Source of the DNA: Flavobacterium sp. ALJ2
GTDB lineage: Bacteria > Bacteroidota > Bacteroidia > Flavobacteriales > Flavobacteriaceae
Direction: 5' to 3'
NCBI RefSeq assembly: GCF_015594725.1
Contig: NZ_JADNRC010000001.1
Span: forward strand, 372,001 to 436,000
Length of the DNA stretch: 64,000 nucleotides
Of the stretch, positions 37,354 through 46,175 are shown in pieces; the stretch's first letter is position 1, and the number at the start of each line of letters is the position of its first letter. A program made the position numbers and the translations under genes. Below the pieces are notes generated by a model. It saw only the letters and a list, made by a program, of their open reading frames with translations, did not search any database and was not told the DNA's origin.

Positions 37354-38865
37354 CTAACGTTTGGTAACGCTTGTTAGGTTATCTGGGAAATAGAGTTCAG
37401 ATAAATTAGTAAATTCATCACCACGCATAAAAATATTGATATCAACATCGGCGAAGCTAGTTTTTCCTGATGCGGCTAATAATTCATTTGCCGAATGCAA
37501 AGTGTTTTTATGGAAATGGTATACACGGTCAGATTTATCTGTAACAACTAAACCTTTCATTAGCATTTTGTTTTGTGTAGCGACTCCTGTTGGGCATTCG
37601 TTATTATGACAACGTAACGCTTGTATACAACCTAGTGAGAACATAAAACCTCTGGCACTATTACACATATCAGCACCAAGAGCTATAGCATGCAGTATAG
37701 AGTATCCTGAGATAATTTTTCCACTACCAATTACTGTCATTTTATCTCTAATCTTTAAGGCAATCAATGTTTTGTTTACAAAAATTAAAGCAGGTTCAAA
37801 TGGCATACCAACACCATCTGCAAATTCTAGTGGAGCTGCACCAGTACCACCTTCTGCACCATCTATAGTAATAAAATCAGGATAACAATCTTCGGCAATC
37901 ATTTCATTACAAATTTCTTCAAATTCTTTAGTGTTCCCAATACAAAGTTTAAAACCAATTGGTTTTCCATCTGATAATTCTCGTAAGCGAGCTACAAAAT
38001 GAATCAATCCTTTTGCATCAGAGAATGCACTATGATTAGGAGGTGATAAAATTGTAGTATGTGGTTCAACACCTCTTATTTTAGCTATTTGCTCTGAGTT
38101 TTTACTAGCTGGAAGTACACCACCATGTCCAGGTTTTGCTCCTTGTGATAGTTTAATTTCTATCATTTTTACATTTGGTACTAATGCTTTTTCTTTAAAT
38201 TTTTCTCCATCAAAGTTCCCATTTGCATCTCGGCATCCAAAATATCCTGTACCAATTTGCCAAGTAATATCACCGCCACCAGCAAGGTGAAATTCTGTAA
38301 GTCCACCTTCACCAGTATTTTGATAGAATTTTCCTTTTTGAGCGCCAATATTTAAGGCGCGAACAGCATTTTCGCTAAGGGAACCAAAACTCATTGCCGA
38401 AATGTTTAGTAAAGAAGCAGAGTAAGGTTGTTTACAATCTTTTCCACCAACAAGGACACGAGGTAATTCTTCATTTACTTTTGCTGGAAAAATAGAATGT
38501 TTTATTCCTTCGTAACTATCATGATTAAGGTTTAATTGCGTTCCAAAAGGAGAACTAGAATCTATATTTTTTGCTCTTTGATATACTAATGAACGTTGAT
38601 TTCTTGAGAAAGGTTTGCCGTCTGTAGATCTTTCGATGAAGTATTGTTGAATTTCAGGAGCAATCATTTCAAAAAGATATCTGAAATAACCAAGAACTGG
38701 AAAGTTTCGAAGAATTGCGTGTTTTTCTTGTTTGGTATTATAAATTCCAATGACTAATAATATTGGTAGAATGATAACAAGTAAAAAACCACGACCGGAA
38801 TAAAGGTAAATTGCAGCAACGACTAGAAACAATAAGATTCCGTAAATAAAGAATTTTTTTCTCAT
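37354..38865 (-). CDS. FMN-binding glutamate-synthase-family protein
   Basis: The 503-aa protein has two N-terminal membrane helices (FFIYGILLFLVVAAIYLYS, LVIILPILLVIGIYN). It then carries the GltB synthase-domain core: NISAMSFGSLSENAVRALNI, GEGGLTEFHLAGGGDITWQI, IEIKLSQGAKPGHGGVLP, DFITIDGAEGGTGAAPLEF and a cysteine cluster (CIQALRCHNNECPTGVA) that would hold a 3Fe-4S centre. It lacks the glutamine amidotransferase domain, as in the archaeal-like stand-alone synthase branch. Membrane anchoring separates it from assimilatory glutamate synthase; the physiological substrate is unknown. Confidence 0.88.
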   Translation of the reverse strand: MRKKFFIYGILLFLVVAAIYLYSGRGFLLVIILPILLVIGIYNTKQEKHAILRNFPVLGYFRYLFEMIAPEIQQYFIERSTDGKPFSRNQRSLVYQRAKNIDSSSPFGTQLNLNHDSYEGIKHSIFPAKVNEELPRVLVGGKDCKQPYSASLLNISAMSFGSLSENAVRALNIGAQKGKFYQNTGEGGLTEFHLAGGGDITWQIGTGYFGCRDANGNFDGEKFKEKALVPNVKMIEIKLSQGAKPGHGGVLPASKNSEQIAKIRGVEPHTTILSPPNHSAFSDAKGLIHFVARLRELSDGKPIGFKLCIGNTKEFEEICNEMIAEDCYPDFITIDGAEGGTGAAPLEFADGVGMPFEPALIFVNKTLIALKIRDKMTVIGSGKIISGYSILHAIALGADMCNSARGFMFSLGCIQALRCHNNECPTGVATQNKMLMKGLVVTDKSDRVYHFHKNTLHSANELLAASGKTSFADVDINIFMRGDEFTNLSELYFPDNLTSVTKR

Positions 38866-38917
38866 GTTTTTTTAATATTTAATTTGAAATGTGTAAAGTG
38901 TGTAATTGTAAAAATGG

Positions 38918-39721
38918 TTAGCTGTATCTCAAGCGAACATAATTATGTTTGATTCCTTTTTTATCTGAATCTCTTTCATCGATTTCGAGAATATCAGTTA
39001 ACGATTTTAGCATTGGAGTTAATTTTGAGAAACCATAATTTCGTGGGTCAAATTCGGGTTTTTTCTTAACTAAAAGATTACCTATATCACCTAAGAATGC
39101 CCATCCATCGTCATCTCCAATGGCATCAATTGTATCTTCGATGAGTTCAATGGTTTGTACGTCAATTTTATTTAATGGTTTTTCGGTCTGTTTTTCGCTT
39201 TGTTTTCCATTCGGTTTTTCAACAGGTTTTTTAGAGTCAGAAGCTGTAGGTTTTGGGTCTTTCTTTTTAATAGCACCATCTAGTACTTCAATATATATAA
39301 AACGGTCACAAGCTACAATAAAGGCACTTGGTGTTTTCTTTTCTCCAATTCCAATTACTTTCATACCTGATTCACGCAATCGAATTGCTAGTCTTGTAAA
39401 ATCACTATCGCTAGAAACTATACAAAAACCATCTAATTTATCAGAATATAATAAATCCATGGCATCGATAATCAAAGCAGAATCCGAAGAGTTTTTACCT
39501 ACAGTATAACTATATTGTTGAATTGGAGTAATTGCATGCTCTAGTAAAACACTTTTCCAGCCGTTTGCATTGGGTTTTGTCCAGTCGGCATAAATACGTT
39601 TGGTTGTTGGAGTACCAAATTTAGTAATTTCCTCCATCATACCTTTTACATTACTATACGGTACATTATCGGCATCGATAAGTACAGCAAGTTTTAGTTC
39701 TTTTGTGCTGTTTAAAGACAT
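38918..39721 (-). CDS. NYN (PIN-like) nuclease domain plus LOTUS/OST-HTH domain protein
   Basis: The 267-aa protein begins LKLAVLIDADNVPYSNVKGM and continues with DSALIIDAMDLLYSDKLDGF then CIVSSDSDFTRLAIRLRESG, the acidic active-site pattern of NYN domains related to LabA. A Lys/Pro-rich linker (about 150-185) leads to a C-terminal winged-helix-like OST-HTH domain (LGDIGNLLVKKKPEFDPRNY, then GFSKLTPMLKSL). The pairing suggests an RNA-binding, RNA-cleaving cytoplasmic protein. It is a common housekeeping type in bacteria; the target RNA is not known. Confidence 0.88.
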   Translation of the reverse strand: MSLNSTKELKLAVLIDADNVPYSNVKGMMEEITKFGTPTTKRIYADWTKPNANGWKSVLLEHAITPIQQYSYTVGKNSSDSALIIDAMDLLYSDKLDGFCIVSSDSDFTRLAIRLRESGMKVIGIGEKKTPSAFIVACDRFIYIEVLDGAIKKKDPKPTASDSKKPVEKPNGKQSEKQTEKPLNKIDVQTIELIEDTIDAIGDDDGWAFLGDIGNLLVKKKPEFDPRNYGFSKLTPMLKSLTDILEIDERDSDKKGIKHNYVRLRYS

Positions 39722-39750
39722 TTTCTGGGTTTTACAAAATTATAATTTTT

Positions 39751-39758
39751 CAAAGGTA
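39751..39758 (-). promoter_or_regulatory. TAnnTTTG promoter element of the NYN-domain gene
   Basis: The minus strand reads TACCTTTG, 29 bp upstream of the ATG at 39721. Another match, TAATTTTG (39735-39742), is nearer to the start. Confidence 0.4.
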
Positions 39759-39864
39759 AAACTAAAATTGGTTTTTATTAAGAACTTGCTTTAGAATATG
39801 TCTTTTCTGATAATTAAATTATTCTTATTATAAATAAGTATTCTTTTTTATTTGATAATATATT

Positions 39865-39882
39865 AAAGATAAATCTATCTTT
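39865..39882 (+). promoter_or_regulatory. Dyad upstream of the rrf2-azurin genes
   Basis: AAAGATA (39865-39871) and TATCTTT (39876-39882) are perfect arms with a 4-bp centre; flanking bases extend the symmetry with one base inserted. The dyad centre is 24.5 bp upstream of the TATATTTG element. It recalls the AAGAT-ATCTT style of NsrR sites, which fits autocontrol by the Rrf2 protein, but identity is inferred. Confidence 0.5.
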
Positions 39883-39897
39883 TAATATGTTTTTAGA

Positions 39898-39905
39898 TAT
39901 ATTTG
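39898..39905 (+). promoter_or_regulatory. TAnnTTTG promoter element of the rrf2 gene
   Basis: TATATTTG lies 23 bp upstream of the rrf2 ATG at 39929, just downstream of the dyad. No good TTG stands at -33; the dyad occupies that place instead, as in activator-dependent or repressed promoters. Confidence 0.5.
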
Positions 39906-39928
39906 TATAAAATTAAATCAATCTATTT

Positions 39929-40378
39929 ATGTTTTCAAAAGCGTGCGAGTATGGTATTCGAGCCTCAATATTTATTGCAACCAAATCTTCGCAAGGAATT
40001 CGTGTTGGGATAAAAGATGTAGCAAAAGAAATTGATTCGCCTGAACCGTTTACTGCCAAAATAATGCAGATTCTTACTAAAAATGGTATTATAGATTCAG
40101 CAAAAGGTGTGGGTGGAGGATTTGAAGTTTCTACTAGAGCTATTAAATCGATTAAATTAATCCAAATTGTAGATGCTATTGATGGTGACAATATATACAA
40201 AGGATGTGGTATTGGTTTAAAAGAATGTTCAGAAGTGCATCCTTGTCCAGTACATAATCAATTTAAGCAAATACGGGAACTACTTTTAGATATGCTTACA
40301 AACACAACGTTAGAGGAACTTGCATTAGGTGTAAAATCAGGTGATTCTTTTCTTAAAACGTTAAACATAAACAATTAA
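39929..40378 (+). CDS. Rrf2-family regulator, NsrR/IscR-like, with probable Fe-S site
   Basis: The 149-aa protein has the Rrf2 winged helix (MFSKACEYGIRASIFIATKS, VGIKDVAKEIDSPEPFTAKI, GVGGGFEVS) and three Cys at 93, 100 and 106 (KGCGIGLKEC then PCPVHN). Cys-rich loops like this hold 2Fe-2S or 4Fe-4S clusters in IscR and NsrR. The location at the head of an azurin, NO-reductase and Ric gene run suggests a nitric-oxide sensor that derepresses NO detoxification. The Cys spacing is C-X6-C-X5-C, one residue longer than the usual first interval. Confidence 0.88.
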   Translation: MFSKACEYGIRASIFIATKSSQGIRVGIKDVAKEIDSPEPFTAKIMQILTKNGIIDSAKGVGGGFEVSTRAIKSIKLIQIVDAIDGDNIYKGCGIGLKECSEVHPCPVHNQFKQIRELLLDMLTNTTLEELALGVKSGDSFLKTLNINN

Positions 40379-40403
40379 TATTATATAATTTAAATACTTA
40401 AAA

Positions 40404-40925
40404 ATGAATAAAAAAGTCAAAATTTCGATTCTAATACTAATGGGATGTTTAGCAATAACTTCTTGTGGAAAAAAAGAAGCAACTCCAACTGGTGAATCAA
40501 GAGAGATAAATGAACAAACATCAGATTCTGAAGGACAAACGGAAGCAGTAAGTAATGTTTTAGTCATTGAAGGAAATGATCAAATGCAGTTTAATACCAA
40601 AGAACTAAGAGCAGTAGCAGGAAAACCTATCACGTTAACATTAAAACATGTAGGTAAAATTCCAAAAGAAGCTATGGGACATAATTTGGTTATTCTACAA
40701 GAAGGTACAGACGAAGCAGCTTTTGCAACCAAAGCGATTGCAGCCAAAGACACAGACTATATTCCTGCTTCTGAAAAAGCTTCTATCATTGCACATACCA
40801 AATTAATTGGTGGTGGAGAAGAAGACACTATTGAATTTACTGTAGATAAAAAAGGAACATACAATTTTTTATGTACTTTCCCAAGGCACGTTTCTATGAT
40901 GAAAGGTGTTTTAATAGTTGAATAA
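40404..40925 (+). CDS. Azurin-like cupredoxin lipoprotein
   Basis: The 173-aa protein has a lipobox ending at Cys21 (AITSC), an acidic/polar linker (to about 50) and an azurin domain. The type 1 copper ligands are His93 (MGHNLVIL), Cys157 (FLCTFPRH), His162 and Met166 (RHVSMMKG), as in azurin. Azurin carries single electrons in the periplasm. Here it lies between the NO regulator and NO reductase, so it might donate electrons to NirK, which lies 6 kb away in the same module. It is followed by a terminator. Confidence 0.93.
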   Translation: MNKKVKISILILMGCLAITSCGKKEATPTGESREINEQTSDSEGQTEAVSNVLVIEGNDQMQFNTKELRAVAGKPITLTLKHVGKIPKEAMGHNLVILQEGTDEAAFATKAIAAKDTDYIPASEKASIIAHTKLIGGGEEDTIEFTVDKKGTYNFLCTFPRHVSMMKGVLIVE

Positions 40926-40934
40926 TTAAAAGAG

Positions 40935-40967
40935 CTCTAATCCTAATTTATTGAGTTAGAGTTTTTT
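40935..40967 (+). terminator. Terminator after the azurin gene
   Basis: CTCTAA (40935-40940) and TTAGAG (40956-40961) pair, followed at once by a run of six T. The stem is modest, so readthrough to NO reductase is possible. Confidence 0.55.
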
Positions 40968-40977
40968 ATTAAACCAA

Positions 40978-40999
40978 TAAAAGACTATTTTGTCTTTTA
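40978..40999 (+). promoter_or_regulatory. Perfect dyad before the NO reductase start
   Basis: TAAAAGAC (40978-40985) and GTCTTTTA (40992-40999) are perfect 8-bp arms around TATTTT. It ends 14 bp before the ATG at 41014 and could be an operator or a leader hairpin that limits translation. Confidence 0.45.
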
Positions 41000-41013
41000 C
41001 AAAAAAAGAATAT

Positions 41014-43248
41014 ATGAAAAGAGAAAAAAAATTATGGATTGCATTTTTTTTGGTAATAAGCATTTCCTTTGCCGTTTTGGGATACTATGGATATGAAATT
41101 TACCAACAAGCACCTCCAATTCCCAAACAAATAGTTTCAGATAGTGGAAAACTTGTTTTTTCTGAAGACGAAATTAAAGATGGGCAAAATGTTTGGCAAA
41201 GTATAGGAGGACAGGAAGTTGGATCTATATGGGGGCATGGAGCATATGTAGCTCCCGATTGGACAGCCGATTGGTTGCATCGAGAAGCAATGTTTATTCT
41301 TGATAAATACGCACAAGAGGATTTCGGGAAAGTATTTAATGATTTGGATAAAGAAAAACAAGCAGCATTGAAGATACGTTTGCAAAAAGATGTGAGGACA
41401 AATCGCTATGATGAAAAATCACAAACACTTACGATATCCGAAAATAGAGTTGCAGCGATTCAATATCTAAGCGAATATTATCATGGGCTTTTTACCAATG
41501 ATCCTAAATTTAATAAATTAAGAGGAGACTATGCAATTCCTAAAAACTCAATAAAAGACGAAGCAAGAATGCATAAAATGAATGCATTTTTCTTTTGGGC
41601 TACTTGGGCTACAGTAACAGAACGTCCCAATTCTAATATTTCTTATACACATAACTGGCCATCAGATGAACTGGTTGGTAACATTGCTACAAAAGAGTTA
41701 CTTGCTTGGTCAGGTGTAAGTATTATTTTATTGATTTTTAGTATTGGAATTCTAGTGTTTTATCATGCTAAATCGGGTGAAGAAGTGTTTCCTCTACCAT
41801 CCAAAGATCCAATAATCAATCAAGGAATGACTCCATCAATGCATCTGATCAAAAAATATTTTTGGGTGGTGAGTTTACTGATGATTATTCAAATGGCTTT
41901 AGGAATAATTACAGCTCATTATGGTGTTGAAGGAAATGCGTTATATGGTATTCCGATAGATCAAATTTTACCATACGCAGTTACACGAACCTGGCATACC
42001 CAGTTGGCTATTTTTTGGATTGCAACAGCTTGGTTGGCAACAGGATTATATATTGCTCCGGCAGTTTCGGGTAAAGACCCTAAATTTCAATGTTTTGGTG
42101 TTAACTTCTTGTTTATAGCTTTATTAATCATTGTTTTGGGTTCAATGGTTGGACAATGGTTTGGAGTAATGCAAAAACTAAACCTAGTGCAAAATTTTTG
42201 GTTTGGACATCAAGGTTATGAATATGTAGATTTAGGGCGTTTCTGGCAGATATTCCTTTTAGTTGGATTGTTCTTATGGTTAGCATTAATGATACGACCA
42301 TTGATTCCAGTTTTAAAGAAAAAAACTGAAGAAAAAAATCTAATCGTTTTATTCTTAATCTCTTGTACTGCTATTGCCATGTTTTATGGAGCAGGATTAA
42401 TGTGGGGTAGACAGACGAATTTAGCTATTGCCGAATATTGGAGATGGTGGGTTGTGCACCTATGGGTTGAAGGATTCTTTGAAGTATTTGCAACAGTTGT
42501 TATCGCATTTTTATTTGTTCGATTAGGATTATTAAAAACCAAAACAGCTACTTTAAATGTATTGTTTGCAACTATTATCTTCATGTCTGGAGGTATTCTT
42601 GGAACTTTCCATCACTTGTACTTCTCAGGAACTCCCACAGCTATTATGGCATTAGGAGCCTCATTTAGTGCGTTAGAAGTTGTACCTCTTACATTAATTG
42701 GTTTTGAAGCGTATCAAAATTATAAATTGTCAAAATCAACACAATGGATTATTGATTACAAATGGCCTATTTATTTTATGATAGCTGTTGCATTTTGGAA
42801 TTTTCTTGGAGCTGGAGTTTTTGGATTCATAATAAACCCACCAATAGCACTTTATTATGTGCAAGGTTTAAATACTACACCTCTTCACGCGCATACAGCA
42901 TTGTTTGGAGTTTACGGAATGTTAGGAATTGGGTTAATGCTTTTCGTGTTAAGAAGTTTATACCGAAACATTACCTGGAACGAGAAATTACTTAAGATTA
43001 CTTTTTGGTCATTAAATATAGGGTTGTTTTTAATGGCTGTGTTGAGTTTGCTGCCGATAGGAATTTGGCAGGCGATCGAAAGTATTGATCATGGAATGTG
43101 GTATGCACGTTCATCGGAGTTAATGCAACAACCTACAATGATTACTTTAAAATGGATGCGTGCTATAGGAGATTCTATCTTCGGAATAGGAATTATTACT
43201 ACGGCTTGGTTTGTCTTTGATTTGACATTAAAAAATAGAAGAAAATAA
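41014..43248 (+). CDS. norB: Quinol-dependent nitric oxide reductase (qNor type)
   Basis: The start is placed at ATG 41014 (744 aa); a TTG 24 bp upstream falls in the dyad. The protein has an N-terminal quinol-type extension with GQEVGSIWGHGAYVAPDWTA, then about twelve haem-copper-type helices with His motifs TRTWHTQLAIFWIATAW, GTFHHLYFSGTP (the His pair) and HAHTALFGVYGML, and the Glu-rich WVEGFFEVFATVVIAF. It reduces two NO to N2O at a haem b3-FeB centre with electrons from menaquinol in the inner membrane. The one-gene form without NorC fits its single-protein design. Confidence 0.95.
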   Translation: MKREKKLWIAFFLVISISFAVLGYYGYEIYQQAPPIPKQIVSDSGKLVFSEDEIKDGQNVWQSIGGQEVGSIWGHGAYVAPDWTADWLHREAMFILDKYAQEDFGKVFNDLDKEKQAALKIRLQKDVRTNRYDEKSQTLTISENRVAAIQYLSEYYHGLFTNDPKFNKLRGDYAIPKNSIKDEARMHKMNAFFFWATWATVTERPNSNISYTHNWPSDELVGNIATKELLAWSGVSIILLIFSIGILVFYHAKSGEEVFPLPSKDPIINQGMTPSMHLIKKYFWVVSLLMIIQMALGIITAHYGVEGNALYGIPIDQILPYAVTRTWHTQLAIFWIATAWLATGLYIAPAVSGKDPKFQCFGVNFLFIALLIIVLGSMVGQWFGVMQKLNLVQNFWFGHQGYEYVDLGRFWQIFLLVGLFLWLALMIRPLIPVLKKKTEEKNLIVLFLISCTAIAMFYGAGLMWGRQTNLAIAEYWRWWVVHLWVEGFFEVFATVVIAFLFVRLGLLKTKTATLNVLFATIIFMSGGILGTFHHLYFSGTPTAIMALGASFSALEVVPLTLIGFEAYQNYKLSKSTQWIIDYKWPIYFMIAVAFWNFLGAGVFGFIINPPIALYYVQGLNTTPLHAHTALFGVYGMLGIGLMLFVLRSLYRNITWNEKLLKITFWSLNIGLFLMAVLSLLPIGIWQAIESIDHGMWYARSSELMQQPTMITLKWMRAIGDSIFGIGIITTAWFVFDLTLKNRRK

Positions 43249-43266
43249 TAATAATAATAAAATACC

Positions 43267-43989
43267 ATGGAAAATTTACAAAATAAAACAGTAGGGGCAT
43301 TTGTAGCCGAAGATTTTAGAACTGCAGCAGTATTTTCAAAATATAAAATCGATTTTTGCTGCAAAGGAGGCAGAACCATCGCTGAGGTTTGTGTAAAACA
43401 AGAAATTGAACCTAAAGTTTTGCTGAAAAAAATTCAAGAAACTTTATCGGCGGAGGATACTAATAAAATAGATTTTAATTCATGGCCATTGGATTTATTG
43501 GCTGATTATATCGAAAAAACGCATCACCGTTATGTAGAAGATAAATCAATCATTATTATGCAATTTCTAAATAAACTTTGCAGTGTTCACGGTGGGAATC
43601 ATCCAGAATTGTTCAGGATTAACGAATTGTTTACGGAGTGCGCAAGCGAATTGGCACAGCACATGAAAAAAGAAGAATTAATGCTGTTTCCTTTTATTAA
43701 AAAAATGGTAAAAGCTAAGGATACAGATGAAGCCTTGGTACAACCTCCATTTGGAACTGTGTCGAATCCAATAGCGATGATGATGCATGAACATGATGCC
43801 GAAGGAGAACGCTTTCGCGAAATTGCCAGCATAACCAATGATTATGAGGCGCCAAGCGACGGATGTACTACCTACAAAGTAACCTATGCCATGCTAAAAG
43901 AATTTGAAGAGAATTTACATACACACATTCATTTAGAGAATAATATTTTGTTTCCTAAAGCAATGGTTCTAGAGAAAGAGTTTTCTTAA
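43267..43989 (+). CDS. ric: Iron-sulfur cluster repair di-iron protein (Ric/ScdA/YtfE)
   Basis: The 240-aa protein has an N-terminal ScdA domain with FSKYKIDFCCKGGRTIAEVC (Cys31, Cys32) and a C-terminal hemerythrin-like domain with the His/Glu ligands in KTHHRYVED, LAQHMKKEELMLFPF, MMMHEHDAEGERF and LHTHIHLENNILFPK. It protects or rebuilds Fe-S clusters damaged by NO or oxidants. It begins 19 bp after the NO reductase stop, an operon that couples NO removal with repair. A terminator follows. Confidence 0.95.
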   Translation: MENLQNKTVGAFVAEDFRTAAVFSKYKIDFCCKGGRTIAEVCVKQEIEPKVLLKKIQETLSAEDTNKIDFNSWPLDLLADYIEKTHHRYVEDKSIIIMQFLNKLCSVHGGNHPELFRINELFTECASELAQHMKKEELMLFPFIKKMVKAKDTDEALVQPPFGTVSNPIAMMMHEHDAEGERFREIASITNDYEAPSDGCTTYKVTYAMLKEFEENLHTHIHLENNILFPKAMVLEKEFS

Positions 43990-44013
43990 AAGTAAATGTA
44001 TATTGATTAAGAG

Positions 44014-44053
44014 AATGCACCGATAAATTAATTAACATCGGTGCATTTTTATT
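44014..44053 (+). terminator. Intrinsic terminator after ric
   Basis: AATGCACCGAT (44014-44024) and ATCGGTGCATT (44037-44047) are perfect 11-bp arms followed by a T-run. Confidence 0.88.
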
Positions 44054-44107
44054 ATTATATATTGATAATAATAGTGATGTTTTAAACTACTTTTAATTTA
44101 ATTAAAA

Positions 44108-45334
44108 ATGAAATTGTTATCTAAAATGAGTTCGAAAAAAAGTTGGATTATATGTTGCTTCTTTAATTTCTTGATAGCCTCACTTATGGGGTTGTTAATG
44201 CGTTATCTCTATCTATTTCCATTAAATATAAATTACAGTTTTTTGCTTCATGCGCATTCTCATGTGGCAATGCTAGGCTGGGCGTATTTGATGATTTATG
44301 TTTTGATTGTTTGTTTTTATCTTCCAAAAGAAAAAGGGGAGAAGCCGATTTATAATCGGTTATTTTGGGTTACCGAATTTGCTGTTGTAGGTATGATGGT
44401 AAGTTTCCCCATTCAGGGATATGCCTTGTTTTCGATAGTATTTTCTACAATACATATTTTATTGAGTTATGTTTTTTGTTGGTTGGTTTGGAAAGATGGT
44501 TTTAAGGAAAAAATAAATGATCATAAGCTCTTATTAGCAGCAATTTTATTTATGGTTTTATCCACTTTTGGAGTTTGGTGTTTAGGACCAGCGGTAAGTA
44601 TGTTGGGGAAACAAAGTGCTTTTTATCAAATTGCAATTCAGTTTTTCCTGCACTTTCAGTTTAACGGTTGGTTTTTATTTGCAGTTTTGGCTTTGTTCTT
44701 AAAACAATTTGAAGATAAAATAGAAAAGAAATCATTTAAAATATTTTTCACTTTACTTATTATAGCAACATTTTTAACCGTTGCATTTCCTGTAAGTTGG
44801 TATGTCGAGAACAATGTATTAAGCTGGATAAACACTACAGGTGTTATATTGCAATTGGTTGCATTTATCCATTTTTATAAAATGCTCAAGCCACAAATAA
44901 GTTGGTTTAAAGACAATCTAGATTCAACTACTAAACTAGTCTATGGTTTAGCTTTATGTTCCTTATTCTTAAAAATAATCATACAATTATTGGTTTTGAT
45001 ACCAAAGCTGGCTGAAGTTTCGCATCAAATACGAAGCTTTATAATTGGTTTTATTCATTTAACGACTCTAGGTGTTATTACAGGATTTTTATTAGGAGTA
45101 TTAATTCAGAATAAGCTGCTTTCACATCAATCTTATCTACTTCGCTCAGGAATAAAATGTTTTATTTTGGGATATATAGCAACAGAAGTGTTACTATTTC
45201 TTCAAGGAGGATTTCTTTATTTTGGTCAAGGAGCACTTTTTGGGTATTATGAGTGGGTTTTTGGAACGAGTATTCTTATTGTTGTAGGTTTAAGCTTGAT
45301 TACAGCTTCAATTATTAAGGCAAAAAGTGCTTGA
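44108..45334 (+). CDS. Multi-helix membrane protein resembling haem-copper oxidase subunit I
   Basis: The 408-aa protein has about eleven to twelve hydrophobic helices. FLLHAHSHVAMLGWAYLMIY resembles the helix II His motif of haem-copper oxidases and NO reductases, and FLHFQFNGWFLFAV and GFIHLTTLGVITGFL place further His in helices. However, the paired-His and copper-site pattern of an active oxidase is not obvious, so it could be a haem-binding helper, an NnrS-like NO-response protein or a divergent oxidase relative. It lies in the NO module with no partner gene. Function is unproven. Confidence 0.6.
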   Translation: MKLLSKMSSKKSWIICCFFNFLIASLMGLLMRYLYLFPLNINYSFLLHAHSHVAMLGWAYLMIYVLIVCFYLPKEKGEKPIYNRLFWVTEFAVVGMMVSFPIQGYALFSIVFSTIHILLSYVFCWLVWKDGFKEKINDHKLLLAAILFMVLSTFGVWCLGPAVSMLGKQSAFYQIAIQFFLHFQFNGWFLFAVLALFLKQFEDKIEKKSFKIFFTLLIIATFLTVAFPVSWYVENNVLSWINTTGVILQLVAFIHFYKMLKPQISWFKDNLDSTTKLVYGLALCSLFLKIIIQLLVLIPKLAEVSHQIRSFIIGFIHLTTLGVITGFLLGVLIQNKLLSHQSYLLRSGIKCFILGYIATEVLLFLQGGFLYFGQGALFGYYEWVFGTSILIVVGLSLITASIIKAKSA

Positions 45335-45360
45335 TTGTAATACTACTTATTTCTTTTTTT

Positions 45361-45475
45361 TGCCACTACGGATAGCTATCGGGATAAAAGGATCTCACAA
45401 CTTTGCGTAAATCTTTGCTGACTTTGCGGTTAGTTTTTCCAATACAGATTAAGAGGGTTTTAAAGCCTTGCGGTT
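45361..45475. repeat. Short repeated motifs in a convergent gap (decayed intergenic repeat)
   Basis: The stretch has the palindrome-like GATAGCTATCGG and then ACTTTGCG (45400-45407), TCTTTGC (45412-45418) and ACTTTGCG (45421-45428). I recall ACTTTGCG-type runs as intergenic repeats in Flavobacterium. No gene is visible. A possible 7-bp AAACAAG/CTTGTTT stem lies further on, toward 45536. Confidence 0.4.
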
Positions 45476-45556
45476 ATCCTCATGCATATTAAAAACAAAA
45501 AACAAGAGTCGATTAATTAAAACCTTCCCTTGTTTTTCACGAATTAATTAATCTAA

Positions 45557-46159
45557 TTAAATTTTTTCGGCTTCCAGATTTATTCTGTCAATCGTTTTGT
45601 CATTGTTTATCCCTAAGCCTTCTTGTTGGTAAATTAACTCTCCATCTAGATTAAAGACACTTATAATATTAGAGTGTGAAAAATCTATAGGAGAGATTTT
45701 TTTATAGTTAACAGCAAGAACTGCTGCAAATTCTCGGGTGTTTTCTTCAGTAGAACGTAAGAAAATCCATGGATCATTATTCATTTTATTGGCAATAGCA
45801 AATGCTTTTAGTTTTTCGGGAGTATCAGTTTCTGGGTCAATGCTTACTAATATAAGTTTTACATTTTTCTTAGTTTTTACATTTAATCGAGATTCTATGT
45901 TTCTCATGTCGGCAACTAGTCTTGGACAAGCAGCTTTACAAGTTGTGTATATCATTACCATAACAAGAACGTTCCCTTTTAAGCTTTTTAGTTCAATGTC
46001 TTTACCATCCTGAGTTGCCCATTGAGAGGGTAAATTATAAATAGATAAATCGCTAATTGGTTTTTCTTTTGAGGCTAATGAATCATTTTCCTTTTTTGAA
46101 TCTTTACAGCTTTGTAAAGTAAAAAGAAGAATGAAGATTGTGATTATTGTTTTTTTCAT
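45557..46159 (-). CDS. SCO1/SenC family copper-assembly protein
   Basis: The start is set at ATG 46159 (200 aa), because an upstream ATG would put 13 residues ahead of a good lipoprotein signal (IFILLFTLQSC, Cys about 18). The thioredoxin-like fold has the copper-binding CxxxC in TTCKAACPRLVADM and a conserved His in PIDFSHSNII. SCO proteins deliver copper or reduce Cys in cupredoxins, usually for oxidase CuA. As the last gene after nirK-nirV it may supply copper to the nitrite reductase. It starts 17 bp after the NirV stop. Confidence 0.9.
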   Translation of the reverse strand: MKKTIITIFILLFTLQSCKDSKKENDSLASKEKPISDLSIYNLPSQWATQDGKDIELKSLKGNVLVMVMIYTTCKAACPRLVADMRNIESRLNVKTKKNVKLILVSIDPETDTPEKLKAFAIANKMNNDPWIFLRSTEENTREFAAVLAVNYKKISPIDFSHSNIISVFNLDGELIYQQEGLGINNDKTIDRINLEAEKI

Positions 46160-46175
46160 CTTAAAAGAATTAGAA

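Noticed and set aside
39993..40200. A minus-strand frame opposite the rrf2 gene as an antisense gene
   Set aside because: It mirrors a well-recognised coding sequence and has no start signal or family similarity.
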